Source: Firmicutes bacterium UBA5559
Lineage (GTDB): Bacteria > Bacillota > Clostridia > Peptostreptococcales > Anaerovoracaceae
NCBI GenBank assembly: GCA_002425705.1
Contig: DIMT01000011.1
Coordinates: forward strand, 22,011 to 37,085
Length of the DNA: 15,075 nt
Reading direction: 5' to 3'
Every line of letters begins with the position of its first letter. The stretch's first letter is position 1. The notes under the pieces are model-generated. The model was not told the DNA's origin. It saw nothing but the letters and a program-made list of their open reading frames with translations, and ran no database searches. Both the position numbers and the translations under genes were made by a program. Positions 1 to 5,619 of the stretch are shown here, piece after piece.

Positions 1-1
1 G

Positions 2-589
2 GTTTACGGGGATCTGCCCCTGGACCGGCCGGACCTCCTATTTACCGAGGAAAACAGCCTGCAGGCATCTTCCCCCTATGCAGCTTCCAAAGCCTCCGCA
101 GATCTGCTGGCCCTTTCCTATCACCGGACCTACGGATTTCCGGTAACCATTTCCCGCTGTTCCAACAATTACGGACCCTATCAGCACGTGGAAAAGCTGA
201 TTCCTGCCATGATCGTCCGTTCTCTGGCTGATGAAAAACTGCCCATCTATGGGGATGGGCAGAACGTAAGGGATTGGCTCTATGTGACTGACCACTGCAC
301 CGCCCTGGACCGGATTCTGGAAGCCGGGATAGCGGGTCAGGTCTACAACATCGGCGGCAACAATGAAAAAACCAACCTGGAAGTGGTTGGCATCATATTG
401 GAACAACTGAGCAAGGGTGAAGACCTGATCCAGTTCGTCAAAGACCGTCCGGGCCACGATCTCCGGTATGCCATCGACTCCGGCAAGATGAAGCGGGAGC
501 TGGGCTGGGAGCCTGCCGTTCCCTTCCATTCCGGCATCCGGGATACGATTCAGTGGTATCTGTCCAACCAGGAATGGTGGACCGAATAA
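2..589 (+). CDS. rfbB: dTDP-glucose 4,6-dehydratase, 3' part (cut by the window's left edge)
   Basis: The frame is open from base 2 to TAA at 587-589, giving the last 195 residues of an extended short-chain dehydrogenase. The enzyme converts dTDP-glucose to dTDP-4-keto-6-deoxyglucose with bound NAD+, the second step of dTDP-rhamnose synthesis for cell-surface polysaccharide. Visible family marks are the YxxxK catalytic pair in SSPYAASKASAD, then SRCSNNYGPYQHVEKLIP, the GDGQNVRDWLYVTDH substrate-binding stretch, YNIGGNNEKTN, and a C-terminal end IQWYLSNQEWW typical of RmlB. Full-length family members are about 330-350 residues, so roughly the first 40% lies outside the window. A GTG at 188 is only an internal valine, not the start. 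Other rml genes would be expected upstream but cannot be seen. The following tusA-like gene starts 32 bases later with no terminator between them, so the two may share a transcript. Confidence 0.93.
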   Translation, partial: VYGDLPLDRPDLLFTEENSLQASSPYAASKASADLLALSYHRTYGFPVTISRCSNNYGPYQHVEKLIPAMIVRSLADEKLPIYGDGQNVRDWLYVTDHCTALDRILEAGIAGQVYNIGGNNEKTNLEVVGIILEQLSKGEDLIQFVKDRPGHDLRYAIDSGKMKRELGWEPAVPFHSGIRDTIQWYLSNQEWWTE

Positions 590-621
590 AACCTCTCTCC
601 AAACGGTGAAAGGAGCAAGCC

Positions 622-867
622 ATGTCCGACAAACACGCCCTCGAAATACTGACCGTTGATTGTCTTGGGGATATCTGCCCCCTGCCACTGATGAAGTTCA
701 AGGAAATGAAAAAAGCCCTGCAAGAGGGCCGGGAAATCATGCTGGTGACAGATCACAGCTGCGCCGCAGAAAATGTATTGGATTATTGTCGGTCTCTTCA
801 TTATCAGTTCGAGGTAGTGGAACCCATCAGCGGTGTCTGGGAAATCTATGTCCGAAAAGCCCCTTAA
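622..867 (+). CDS. TusA-family sulfur carrier (first copy)
   Basis: An 81-residue protein of the TusA/SirA/YedF fold. The diagnostic CPxP motif is CPLPLMK at about residues 19-25, whose cysteine carries a persulfide in known TusA proteins. A second cysteine sits in DHSCAAENV near the middle, a feature shared with the other TusA-like protein at 2638-2865. The ATG at 622 is preceded by AAAGGAG with a suitable gap. It follows rfbB closely, but the neighbouring LysR regulator and transporter operon suggest its real partner is the sulfur module to the right. Its stop overlaps the stop of the convergent LysR gene by three bases. Assignment to the family is firm. Whether it serves tRNA thiolation, selenium metabolism or transporter-linked sulfur transfer cannot be decided from sequence. 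Confidence 0.9.
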   Translation: MSDKHALEILTVDCLGDICPLPLMKFKEMKKALQEGREIMLVTDHSCAAENVLDYCRSLHYQFEVVEPISGVWEIYVRKAP

Positions 868-1760
868 CAAAAGGTTTCGTTTACGACCTTTTCAAAGTAT
901 CGGATCACATCCTGGGGTACATTCTGAAAATCCGAGCCTTCCTTATGGACCATATACAGAGGATAATCCATCTTAAAATCTTCAATATCAACAATTTTGA
1001 GCTGTTTCAGATACAGCTCTTTTTTTATGGCCATGTAGGGCAGAAAGGCAAATCCCAGGTTGGCGATGACGGAAGCCTTCACCGATTCGGTAGAATCCAG
1101 ATTCATGAGGATATTGAATTCATCCAAACTCTCACCATGGTCTTTTAAGGCCTTTTCCAGGATCCTGCGAGGGCTGAACCGTTCAATCAAGGTAATCATC
1201 GGCCTCTTTTTCAATTCTTCCAGGGTAATGGTGTCCCCGCCGAAGAACTTATTGGAGCAGACCAGATGGAGACGATCCGTAAAAACTTTATGGCTGCTGA
1301 TGTCGGCAGCTTCTTCCTGGTCCACCACAAAGCCAATGTACCCGTTTCCTTCCTGTACTTTCCGCATGACCTCCTGGGAAGTCATAATGGAAAGAGAAAA
1401 ATGATATTTGGGGAATTTTTCACTCATCTTATGGACGGTACAGGGCAGGGCATACTGACCCACCACTGGAGAAGCCAGGATTCTGATGGTGCCGGAATGC
1501 TTCTTGAGATTTTCTACTTCCTCCTGCAGATTGCTGTACAGCTCTTCCATCTGAAGGAAATAATGGTAAACCAGCTTACCTGCTTCTGTCAGTTCAATAC
1601 CCCGGTTGCTTCGTTCGAAGAGCCTCATGCCGATGGAATCCTCCACCTTTTTCATCTGCTGGCTCAGGGCCGGCTGAGACAGGTGGCACTCATTGGCAAC
1701 CTTAGAAATGCTCTTTTCTTTAACAATTTTATTAAAAAGACTGATATAATCCAGCTGCAT
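864..1760 (-). CDS. LysR-type transcriptional regulator of the adjacent sulfur module
   Basis: A 298-residue protein of standard LysR length. Residues 1-60 form the winged helix-turn-helix, with ISKVANECHLSQPALSQQMK as recognition region followed by the family signature LFERSNRGIELTEAG. The rest (from about residue 90, TIRILASPVVGQ) is the periplasmic-binding-protein-like effector domain. A purine-rich AAGGGGGGG lies six bases before the ATG at 1758-1760. The gene is divergent from the YeeE/TusA/reductase operon across 177 bases and convergent with the first tusA. By the usual rule for divergent LysR genes it probably controls that operon and itself. CysB/CysL-like regulators of sulfur metabolism are the nearest analogy, but the effector is unknown. 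Confidence 0.93.
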   Translation of the reverse strand: MQLDYISLFNKIVKEKSISKVANECHLSQPALSQQMKKVEDSIGMRLFERSNRGIELTEAGKLVYHYFLQMEELYSNLQEEVENLKKHSGTIRILASPVVGQYALPCTVHKMSEKFPKYHFSLSIMTSQEVMRKVQEGNGYIGFVVDQEEAADISSHKVFTDRLHLVCSNKFFGGDTITLEELKKRPMITLIERFSPRRILEKALKDHGESLDEFNILMNLDSTESVKASVIANLGFAFLPYMAIKKELYLKQLKIVDIEDFKMDYPLYMVHKEGSDFQNVPQDVIRYFEKVVNETFC

Positions 1761-1787
1761 CTACAGCCCCCCCTTCCCGGCTCCTGT

Positions 1788-1816
1788 TTGATGAACCACT
1801 CTTTATCCGTTATAAT
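1788..1816 (+). promoter_or_regulatory. Likely sigma-A promoter of the sulfur-transport operon
   Basis: TTGATG at 1788-1793 and a perfect TATAAT at 1811-1816 are separated by 17 bases, the ideal spacing. Transcription would start near 1823, leaving a leader of about 115 bases before the ATG at 1938. The start point would fall on the dyad at 1822-1836, so a bound regulator could control it directly. No riboswitch-like fold was recognised in the leader. Confidence 0.5.
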
Positions 1817-1821
1817 TACTC

Positions 1822-1836
1822 GTTATATTGTATAAC
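1822..1836. promoter_or_regulatory. Candidate LysR-family operator (T-N11-A dyad)
   Basis: GTTATA and TATAAC form a perfect 6-base inverted repeat around a 3-base centre. It fits the T-N11-A LysR box exactly, with T at 1823 and A at 1835. The arm CGTTATA also occurs as a direct repeat 13 bases upstream (1808-1814 and 1821-1827), which could be a second half site. Its position between the divergent lysR and transporter genes supports the reading. The A+T-rich composition raises the chance of coincidence. Confidence 0.45.
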
Positions 1837-1856
1837 ACTTTGCTATGTTTACGCAA
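1827..1856 (-). promoter_or_regulatory. Possible lysR promoter
   Basis: On the minus strand, TTGCGT (1851-1856) and TACAAT (1827-1832) are separated by 18 bases and point to the lysR gene. The -10 lies inside the candidate operator, which would fit self-repression. The -35 match is only partial. Confidence 0.22.
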
Positions 1857-1875
1857 CTCGTTTCTATGTTACAAT
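1848..1875 (+). promoter_or_regulatory. Alternative promoter of the sulfur-transport operon
   Basis: TTTACG at 1848-1853 and TACAAT at 1870-1875 are 16 bases apart and face the transporter operon. The match is weaker than the pair at 1788-1816 and lies just downstream of the candidate LysR box, a common position for a promoter activated by a LysR protein. Confidence 0.3.
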
Positions 1876-1937
1876 ATTCACAAGTAAACTGTCAAAAACT
1901 TAACAAAAACGTCGCTATTTCAATGAAGGAGGAACCT

Positions 1938-2618
1938 ATGTCCGAGGAAATCAAAACGATTCAACGTTCCAGTTCGCGGGCACCGAAGAAACCGAAGAAA
2001 AGCCAGATTCCGATGGGATTGGGAGTTTTACTGCTGATGGTCATCATCGGCATCGCCCTCAGTATGAAGTCATCCAATCTGGCCATGTTCTGGATTTTCG
2101 GCAGCTGCTTCGGATTCGTCCTCCAGAAATCCAGATTTTGCTTCACCGCATCCCTGAGAGATCCAATCATCACCGGAAGCACTTCCGTGACGAAAGCCGT
2201 TCTCATCGCCTTTGCCATCGGAACCGTCGGAGTTACGGCCATCAAGTACGGATATTTTGTCAATGGTCTTCCGATACCCGGTATGAGTTATGTTGTTCCC
2301 GTGGGTCCTGCCACCATCATCGGCGGAATCCTCTTCGGAACCGGCATGGTCATCGCCGGCGGATGCGCATCGGGAACCTTGATGCGTGTGGGTGAAGGCT
2401 TTGCCATGAATATGCTTACCCTGGTATTCTTCGTGGTCGGATCCCTCATTGGAGCAAACCATTTTGGATTCTGGAAAATCAACTTCATCTCTCATAGTCC
2501 CAAAGTATTCCTGCCGGACTATTTCGGATGGTTCGGAGCCGTCGTGCTTCAGTTACTGGTTATTGTATGTCTATATATTGCTGCCGATAAATGGCAAAAG
2601 AAAAAGTTAGGCGCATAG
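1938..2618 (+). CDS. YeeE/YedE-family sulfur transporter, first half-protein
   Basis: A 226-residue membrane protein of the Sulf_transp (YeeE/YedE) family, members of which import thiosulfate or related sulfur or selenium compounds. A basic N-terminal tail (residues 10-25) is followed by hydrophobic segments near 26-43, 48-62, 84-104, 123-141, 155-173 and 197-216. Family marks are LQKSRFCFTASLRD (62-75, Cys68) and GGCASGTLMR (141-150, Cys143); conserved cysteines in this family are thought to relay the sulfur substrate. Single-chain YeeE proteins contain two such repeats, while here the second is encoded separately at 2909-3457. The ATG at 1938 is chosen because AAGGAGG sits five bases upstream. 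An in-frame ATG at 1845 would add 31 unconserved residues and lacks a binding site. It heads a four-gene operon. Confidence 0.88.
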   Translation: MSEEIKTIQRSSSRAPKKPKKSQIPMGLGVLLLMVIIGIALSMKSSNLAMFWIFGSCFGFVLQKSRFCFTASLRDPIITGSTSVTKAVLIAFAIGTVGVTAIKYGYFVNGLPIPGMSYVVPVGPATIIGGILFGTGMVIAGGCASGTLMRVGEGFAMNMLTLVFFVVGSLIGANHFGFWKINFISHSPKVFLPDYFGWFGAVVLQLLVIVCLYIAADKWQKKKLGA

Positions 2619-2637
2619 TTGCAGAAAGGATTTAAAA

Positions 2638-2865
2638 ATGAAAGAATTTACTTTAGATTGCATGGGTGAAGCTTGCCCGCTGCCGTTGATGAAAACTGAA
2701 AAGCAAATGGAAAAAATGGAAGTCGGCGATGTGGTCATTGTTCAGATTGATCACAGCTGTGCCATGAAGAATGTTCCCGAGTGGGCCAGAAACCAGGGCT
2801 ACAACGTGGAGATCGACGAAGTAGATGACGGCGAATGGGAAGTCATCATTGAAAAAACAAAATAA
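2638..2865 (+). CDS. TusA-family sulfur carrier (second copy, inside the transporter operon)
   Basis: A 75-residue TusA-like protein with CPLPLMK at residues 14-20 and a second cysteine in DHSCAMKNV. It lies between the two transporter half-genes, 19 bases after the first and 43 before the second, with AAAGGA before its ATG. In characterised systems a TusA-like protein (TsuB/YeeD) works with YeeE by accepting sulfur at the CPxP cysteine, and that is the most likely role here: cytoplasmic acceptor of the imported sulfur. It resembles the first TusA-like protein (622-867) at both cysteine motifs, so the two are paralogues in the same subgroup. YedF-type selenium-associated proteins are an alternative. 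Confidence 0.9.
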   Translation: MKEFTLDCMGEACPLPLMKTEKQMEKMEVGDVVIVQIDHSCAMKNVPEWARNQGYNVEIDEVDDGEWEVIIEKTK

Positions 2866-2908
2866 AAGGTCATGCTAATGACTGTAATAGAAAGGCGGTG
2901 ACCCATTT

Positions 2909-3457
2909 TTGAAGAGTCTATGGGAAAAAATCGGCAAAAATGAATATTACGTCGCAATCTTCAAAAATCCCTTTACCTATGTGACGGGAGCCGTATTGCT
3001 GGCCATCCTTCAGATTGCCCTATTGGCAAGCTCCGGAAATCCCTGGGGCGTGTCCGGCACCTTCACCAACTGGGGTGCCTGGATTTATGAAGCTCTTGGA
3101 GGGAGCGTAGACAAGTGGTTCTACTTCTCTTCAGAAGGGGCACAGAATACCCTGAACAATGGATTTCTGAACGATCCGGGAACCATGTCCAATCTGGGAA
3201 TTATCTTTGGAGCCCTTTTGGCTACTCTGATGGCCTCCCAGTTTAAGTTCAAGAAGATCAAAGCTCTCCGACAGGTGGTGGCTGCCGTTCTGGGCGGCAT
3301 CATCATGGGTTACGGCGCACGGCTGGCATTTGGCTGTAATATCGGAGCCTTCTTCAGCGGAATCATCTCCCTGTCCCTTTCCGGATGGGTATTTGGAGCC
3401 AGCCTGCTGGTAGGAGCCTTTATCGGAAGCAAATTATTAACAAAATTCTTCATGTAA
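2909..3457 (+). CDS. YeeE/YedE-family sulfur transporter, second half-protein (TTG start)
   Basis: A 182-residue membrane protein carrying the second half of the YeeE/YedE fold. Hydrophobic segments lie near residues 24-41, 95-110, 121-139 and 157-178, and the family signature GYGARLAFGCNIGAFFSG is at 134-151 with Cys143. Residues 43-92 form a polar, aromatic-rich loop. The start is TTG at 2909: an in-frame TAG at 2888 leaves no upstream ATG or GTG, and AGGCGGTG lies about ten bases before it. Together with the protein at 1938-2618 it should assemble into one two-part transporter. A regulator-like or channel-like role for a half on its own is less likely. It is followed after 66 bases by the reductase gene. 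Confidence 0.85.
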   Translation: MKSLWEKIGKNEYYVAIFKNPFTYVTGAVLLAILQIALLASSGNPWGVSGTFTNWGAWIYEALGGSVDKWFYFSSEGAQNTLNNGFLNDPGTMSNLGIIFGALLATLMASQFKFKKIKALRQVVAAVLGGIIMGYGARLAFGCNIGAFFSGIISLSLSGWVFGASLLVGAFIGSKLLTKFFM

Positions 3458-3523
3458 TCCTGTTCGGATTGGCAGAAATTTGCTGAACAAATTTACATGA
3501 TTCAAAGCAGAAAGGATTTTGTA

Positions 3524-4750
3524 GTGGAAAAGAAAACTGAAAAATACGATGTGGTAATCATCGGTGGCGGAGCCGCCGGTCTGACCGCCGGCATCTACTG
3601 CGGACGGGCTCGGCTCAACACCCTGCTGATTGAAAAATCACTGGTTGGTGGTCTTGCCACTTATACCAACGAAATCGAAAACTATCCTGGTTTTCCGGAT
3701 GGATCCACCGGCCTTGGACTGATGGAGCTTTTCCAGAAGCAGGCTAAAAAATTCGGAGTAAAATTCAAGGGCACCGATGTGCAGGGCGTGAAATTGGAGG
3801 GAGATGTCAAGGTCGTTGAAACCTTCCGGACCAATTACGAAGCCAAAGTAGTCATCGTGGCCTCCGGTGGCAAGCCCAGACTGACCGGAGCCAAAGGGGA
3901 AGCTCAGTATCTTTATGATAAGGGGATTTCATTCTGTGCTACCTGTGATGCCGCTGCCAACAGCGGAAAAACTGTTATGGTCATTGGAAGCGGCGATGCA
4001 GCCATTGAAGAAGGCATGTTCCTGACCAAGTTTGCGGACAAGGTCATCGTCTCCGTCATGCACGACGAAGGGATTATGGACTGCAACGAAATTGCCAAAG
4101 GCCAGGCTCTGGCCAACCCCAAAATGGAGTTCATCTGGAACACCATGCCCGATGAGTTCGTCGGAACCGAAGAGCATCTGAACGGTGTAGTTCTGAAAAA
4201 TACCAGAACCGGCGCACTTCAGACCGTCCCCGTGGATTCCTGCTTCCTTTTCATCGGCTATGTCCCCAACACAGAAATCTTCCGGGACATCCTGGACATG
4301 AACAGGCCCGGCTATCTACTGACCAACGAGAAGATGGAAACCAACATCCCCGGTGTCTTTGCCTGCGGCGATGTGCGGGAGAAGTTCCTCAAGCAGGTGG
4401 CTACTGCTGTCGGTGACGGTGCCATTGCCGGCTATGCTGCGGAAAAATATCTGGCTGAAAGCGAAATCTTTGAGGATCAGATCATGGGCAGTGAACTTCC
4501 GGGAATCGTATTCCTCTGGAACGCTGTTATGCCGGAATGCCGATGCCTTCTGCCGGTTGTAGAAGCTTTTGAAGAAAAATATAAGGGCCAGATCAAGGTC
4601 ACCCGGGTCGATATCTATAAATCCAAGGGACTGGCCGACCGGCTGAATATCAGCGAGGTTCCGGCTGTAGTGTTCATCAAGGATAAATGCATTCAGAACG
4701 TCCTGACCGGAGAAATCTCCCTGGAGAAGATTGAAGCCCTGATTAAATAA
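3524..4750 (+). CDS. Thioredoxin reductase-like flavoprotein fused to a thioredoxin-like domain (GTG start)
   Basis: A 408-residue protein. Residues 8-315 are a low-molecular-weight thioredoxin reductase: GGGAAG (14-19) for FAD, IENYPGFPDG (51-60), the redox pair C138-A-T-C141, GSGDAA (155-160) in the nucleotide domain, and CGDV with KQVATAVGDGAIA (281-302) at the second FAD contact. The HRRxxxR segment that binds the NADPH 2'-phosphate is replaced by VMHDEGI (178-184), so NADPH use is doubtful. Residues 325-408 resemble thioredoxin, with the cis-proline in SEVPAVVF, but the active site reads PEC339-R-C341 instead of WCxxC. GTG at 3524 is preferred because AGAAAGGA lies seven bases upstream; the in-frame ATG at 3497 has no binding site. 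Its place at the end of the operon suggests it reduces persulfide or disulfide formed on TusA or the transporter, which is an inference. Confidence 0.87.
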   Translation: MEKKTEKYDVVIIGGGAAGLTAGIYCGRARLNTLLIEKSLVGGLATYTNEIENYPGFPDGSTGLGLMELFQKQAKKFGVKFKGTDVQGVKLEGDVKVVETFRTNYEAKVVIVASGGKPRLTGAKGEAQYLYDKGISFCATCDAAANSGKTVMVIGSGDAAIEEGMFLTKFADKVIVSVMHDEGIMDCNEIAKGQALANPKMEFIWNTMPDEFVGTEEHLNGVVLKNTRTGALQTVPVDSCFLFIGYVPNTEIFRDILDMNRPGYLLTNEKMETNIPGVFACGDVREKFLKQVATAVGDGAIAGYAAEKYLAESEIFEDQIMGSELPGIVFLWNAVMPECRCLLPVVEAFEEKYKGQIKVTRVDIYKSKGLADRLNISEVPAVVFIKDKCIQNVLTGEISLEKIEALIK

Positions 4751-4783
4751 ATAACTACCCGTTTCTTCATTTAGTCCATATAA

Positions 4784-4830
4784 AAACAGACCGTCTCTTT
4801 CCAAGGGATTGAGGCGGTCTGTTTCTTTTT
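4784..4830. terminator. Bidirectional rho-independent terminator
   Basis: AAACAGACCG (4784-4793) pairs perfectly with CGGTCTGTTT (4815-4824), and four more inner pairs including one G-U extend the stem to 14. A T-run follows on the plus strand at 4826-4830 and the A-run before the stem gives a T-run on the minus strand. It sits between the converging reductase and addB genes and can serve both operons. Confidence 0.9.
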
Positions 4831-4851
4831 ATCGTGAATCGGATCTGGGAA

Positions 4852-5595
4852 TCACCGAACGACTCGGTATCGGCAGCCTTCAAAGGCGGTATCAAAGCCG
4901 CAGACGGTCTTGAAGCTGCAATAGTCACAGGTAGTCGACTGCCCGCTCTTCATGGGACTTGCCGGTGCACGACCGGAGATCATGTCTCCCCAGAGGTTTT
5001 TCAACAATTCGTCCACCTTCTCCCGAACCTTTCGGAATTCTTCTTCCGAGAGCAGCCTGCCCGGCCCCGTGCCCTTGATTCCTTCCTTCGTGGCCCGAAT
5101 GGAACAGATTCCCGAATAGTCGGTAAAATCTCCGGCTACGCTTCGAATGACCTCCTCGTCATCCAGGAGCATGCCGTCCAGCCGATACTGACGGACCCTT
5201 TCCTTCTCCAGGGCTTCCAGAAGCTGGCCATCGGCAACCTCCGATGCGTCCAAAAGGGGTTCGTCGATATGGAAATAGAAAACACCCGCCCCTGGCTCCC
5301 GGGGATCCAGGGCCTCCTGAACAGCCTTCAGATAAATCATCAGCTGCAGTCGGTAGCCCTTCTCCACCTCCGTCAGGTCGAATTTTTCGCTGCCCGACTT
5401 GTAATCGATGATCTTAGCCCGGTCCTTCTTCAAAATGTCCACCCGGTCGATTTTCCCTTCGATGGTCCCTTGCTTCCCGGCTGCTTCCACCTGAATAGGC
5501 GGAAAGACGCAACCCGGGCTGCTGCCGAATCCAGCCTCAAATTCCACCCGCTGGATGTCTCCCTGCCGGACGTGTTCGATCAGCGTCCAGGCCAC
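4852..5595 (-). CDS. AddB C-terminal nuclease fragment
   Basis: If translation restarts at GTG 5593-5595, 27 bases after the TAA, this gives 247 residues. It holds the PD-(D/E)xK nuclease core: GKIDRVD (Asp50), IIDYKSG (Asp64, Lys66) and QLMIYL (Gln84). A CDYCSFKTVC motif (C223, C226, C232) matches the three C-terminal iron-sulfur ligands of AddB. An AAAGGTG lies 11 bases before the GTG, so coupled restart is conceivable but the spacing is long. It lacks the first histidine motif and the first iron-sulfur cysteine, which are in the upstream fragment, so it would need that fragment to form an active nuclease. The gene ends with TGA at 4852, just before the shared terminator. Confidence 0.6.
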   Translation of the reverse strand: MAWTLIEHVRQGDIQRVEFEAGFGSSPGCVFPPIQVEAAGKQGTIEGKIDRVDILKKDRAKIIDYKSGSEKFDLTEVEKGYRLQLMIYLKAVQEALDPREPGAGVFYFHIDEPLLDASEVADGQLLEALEKERVRQYRLDGMLLDDEEVIRSVAGDFTDYSGICSIRATKEGIKGTGPGRLLSEEEFRKVREKVDELLKNLWGDMISGRAPASPMKSGQSTTCDYCSFKTVCGFDTAFEGCRYRVVR

Positions 5596-5619
5596 CTGCC
5601 GACAGACACCTTTGATTCG

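Noticed and set aside
590..621. Terminator between rfbB and the first tusA
   Set aside because: No inverted repeat with a T-run; the 32 bases hold only the tusA binding site.
1845..1937. Upstream ATG for the first transporter half, adding 31 residues
   Set aside because: No binding site before it, the added sequence is not conserved-looking, and AAGGAGG stands correctly before the ATG at 1938.
1761..1937. Riboswitch or T-box in the leader of the sulfur operon
   Set aside because: The leader is A-rich with no stable hairpin, no specifier loop and no terminator-like structure that I could draw.
3497..3523. Upstream ATG for the reductase
   Set aside because: No ribosome binding site before it, while its own codons contain AGAAAGGA placed correctly for the GTG at 3524.
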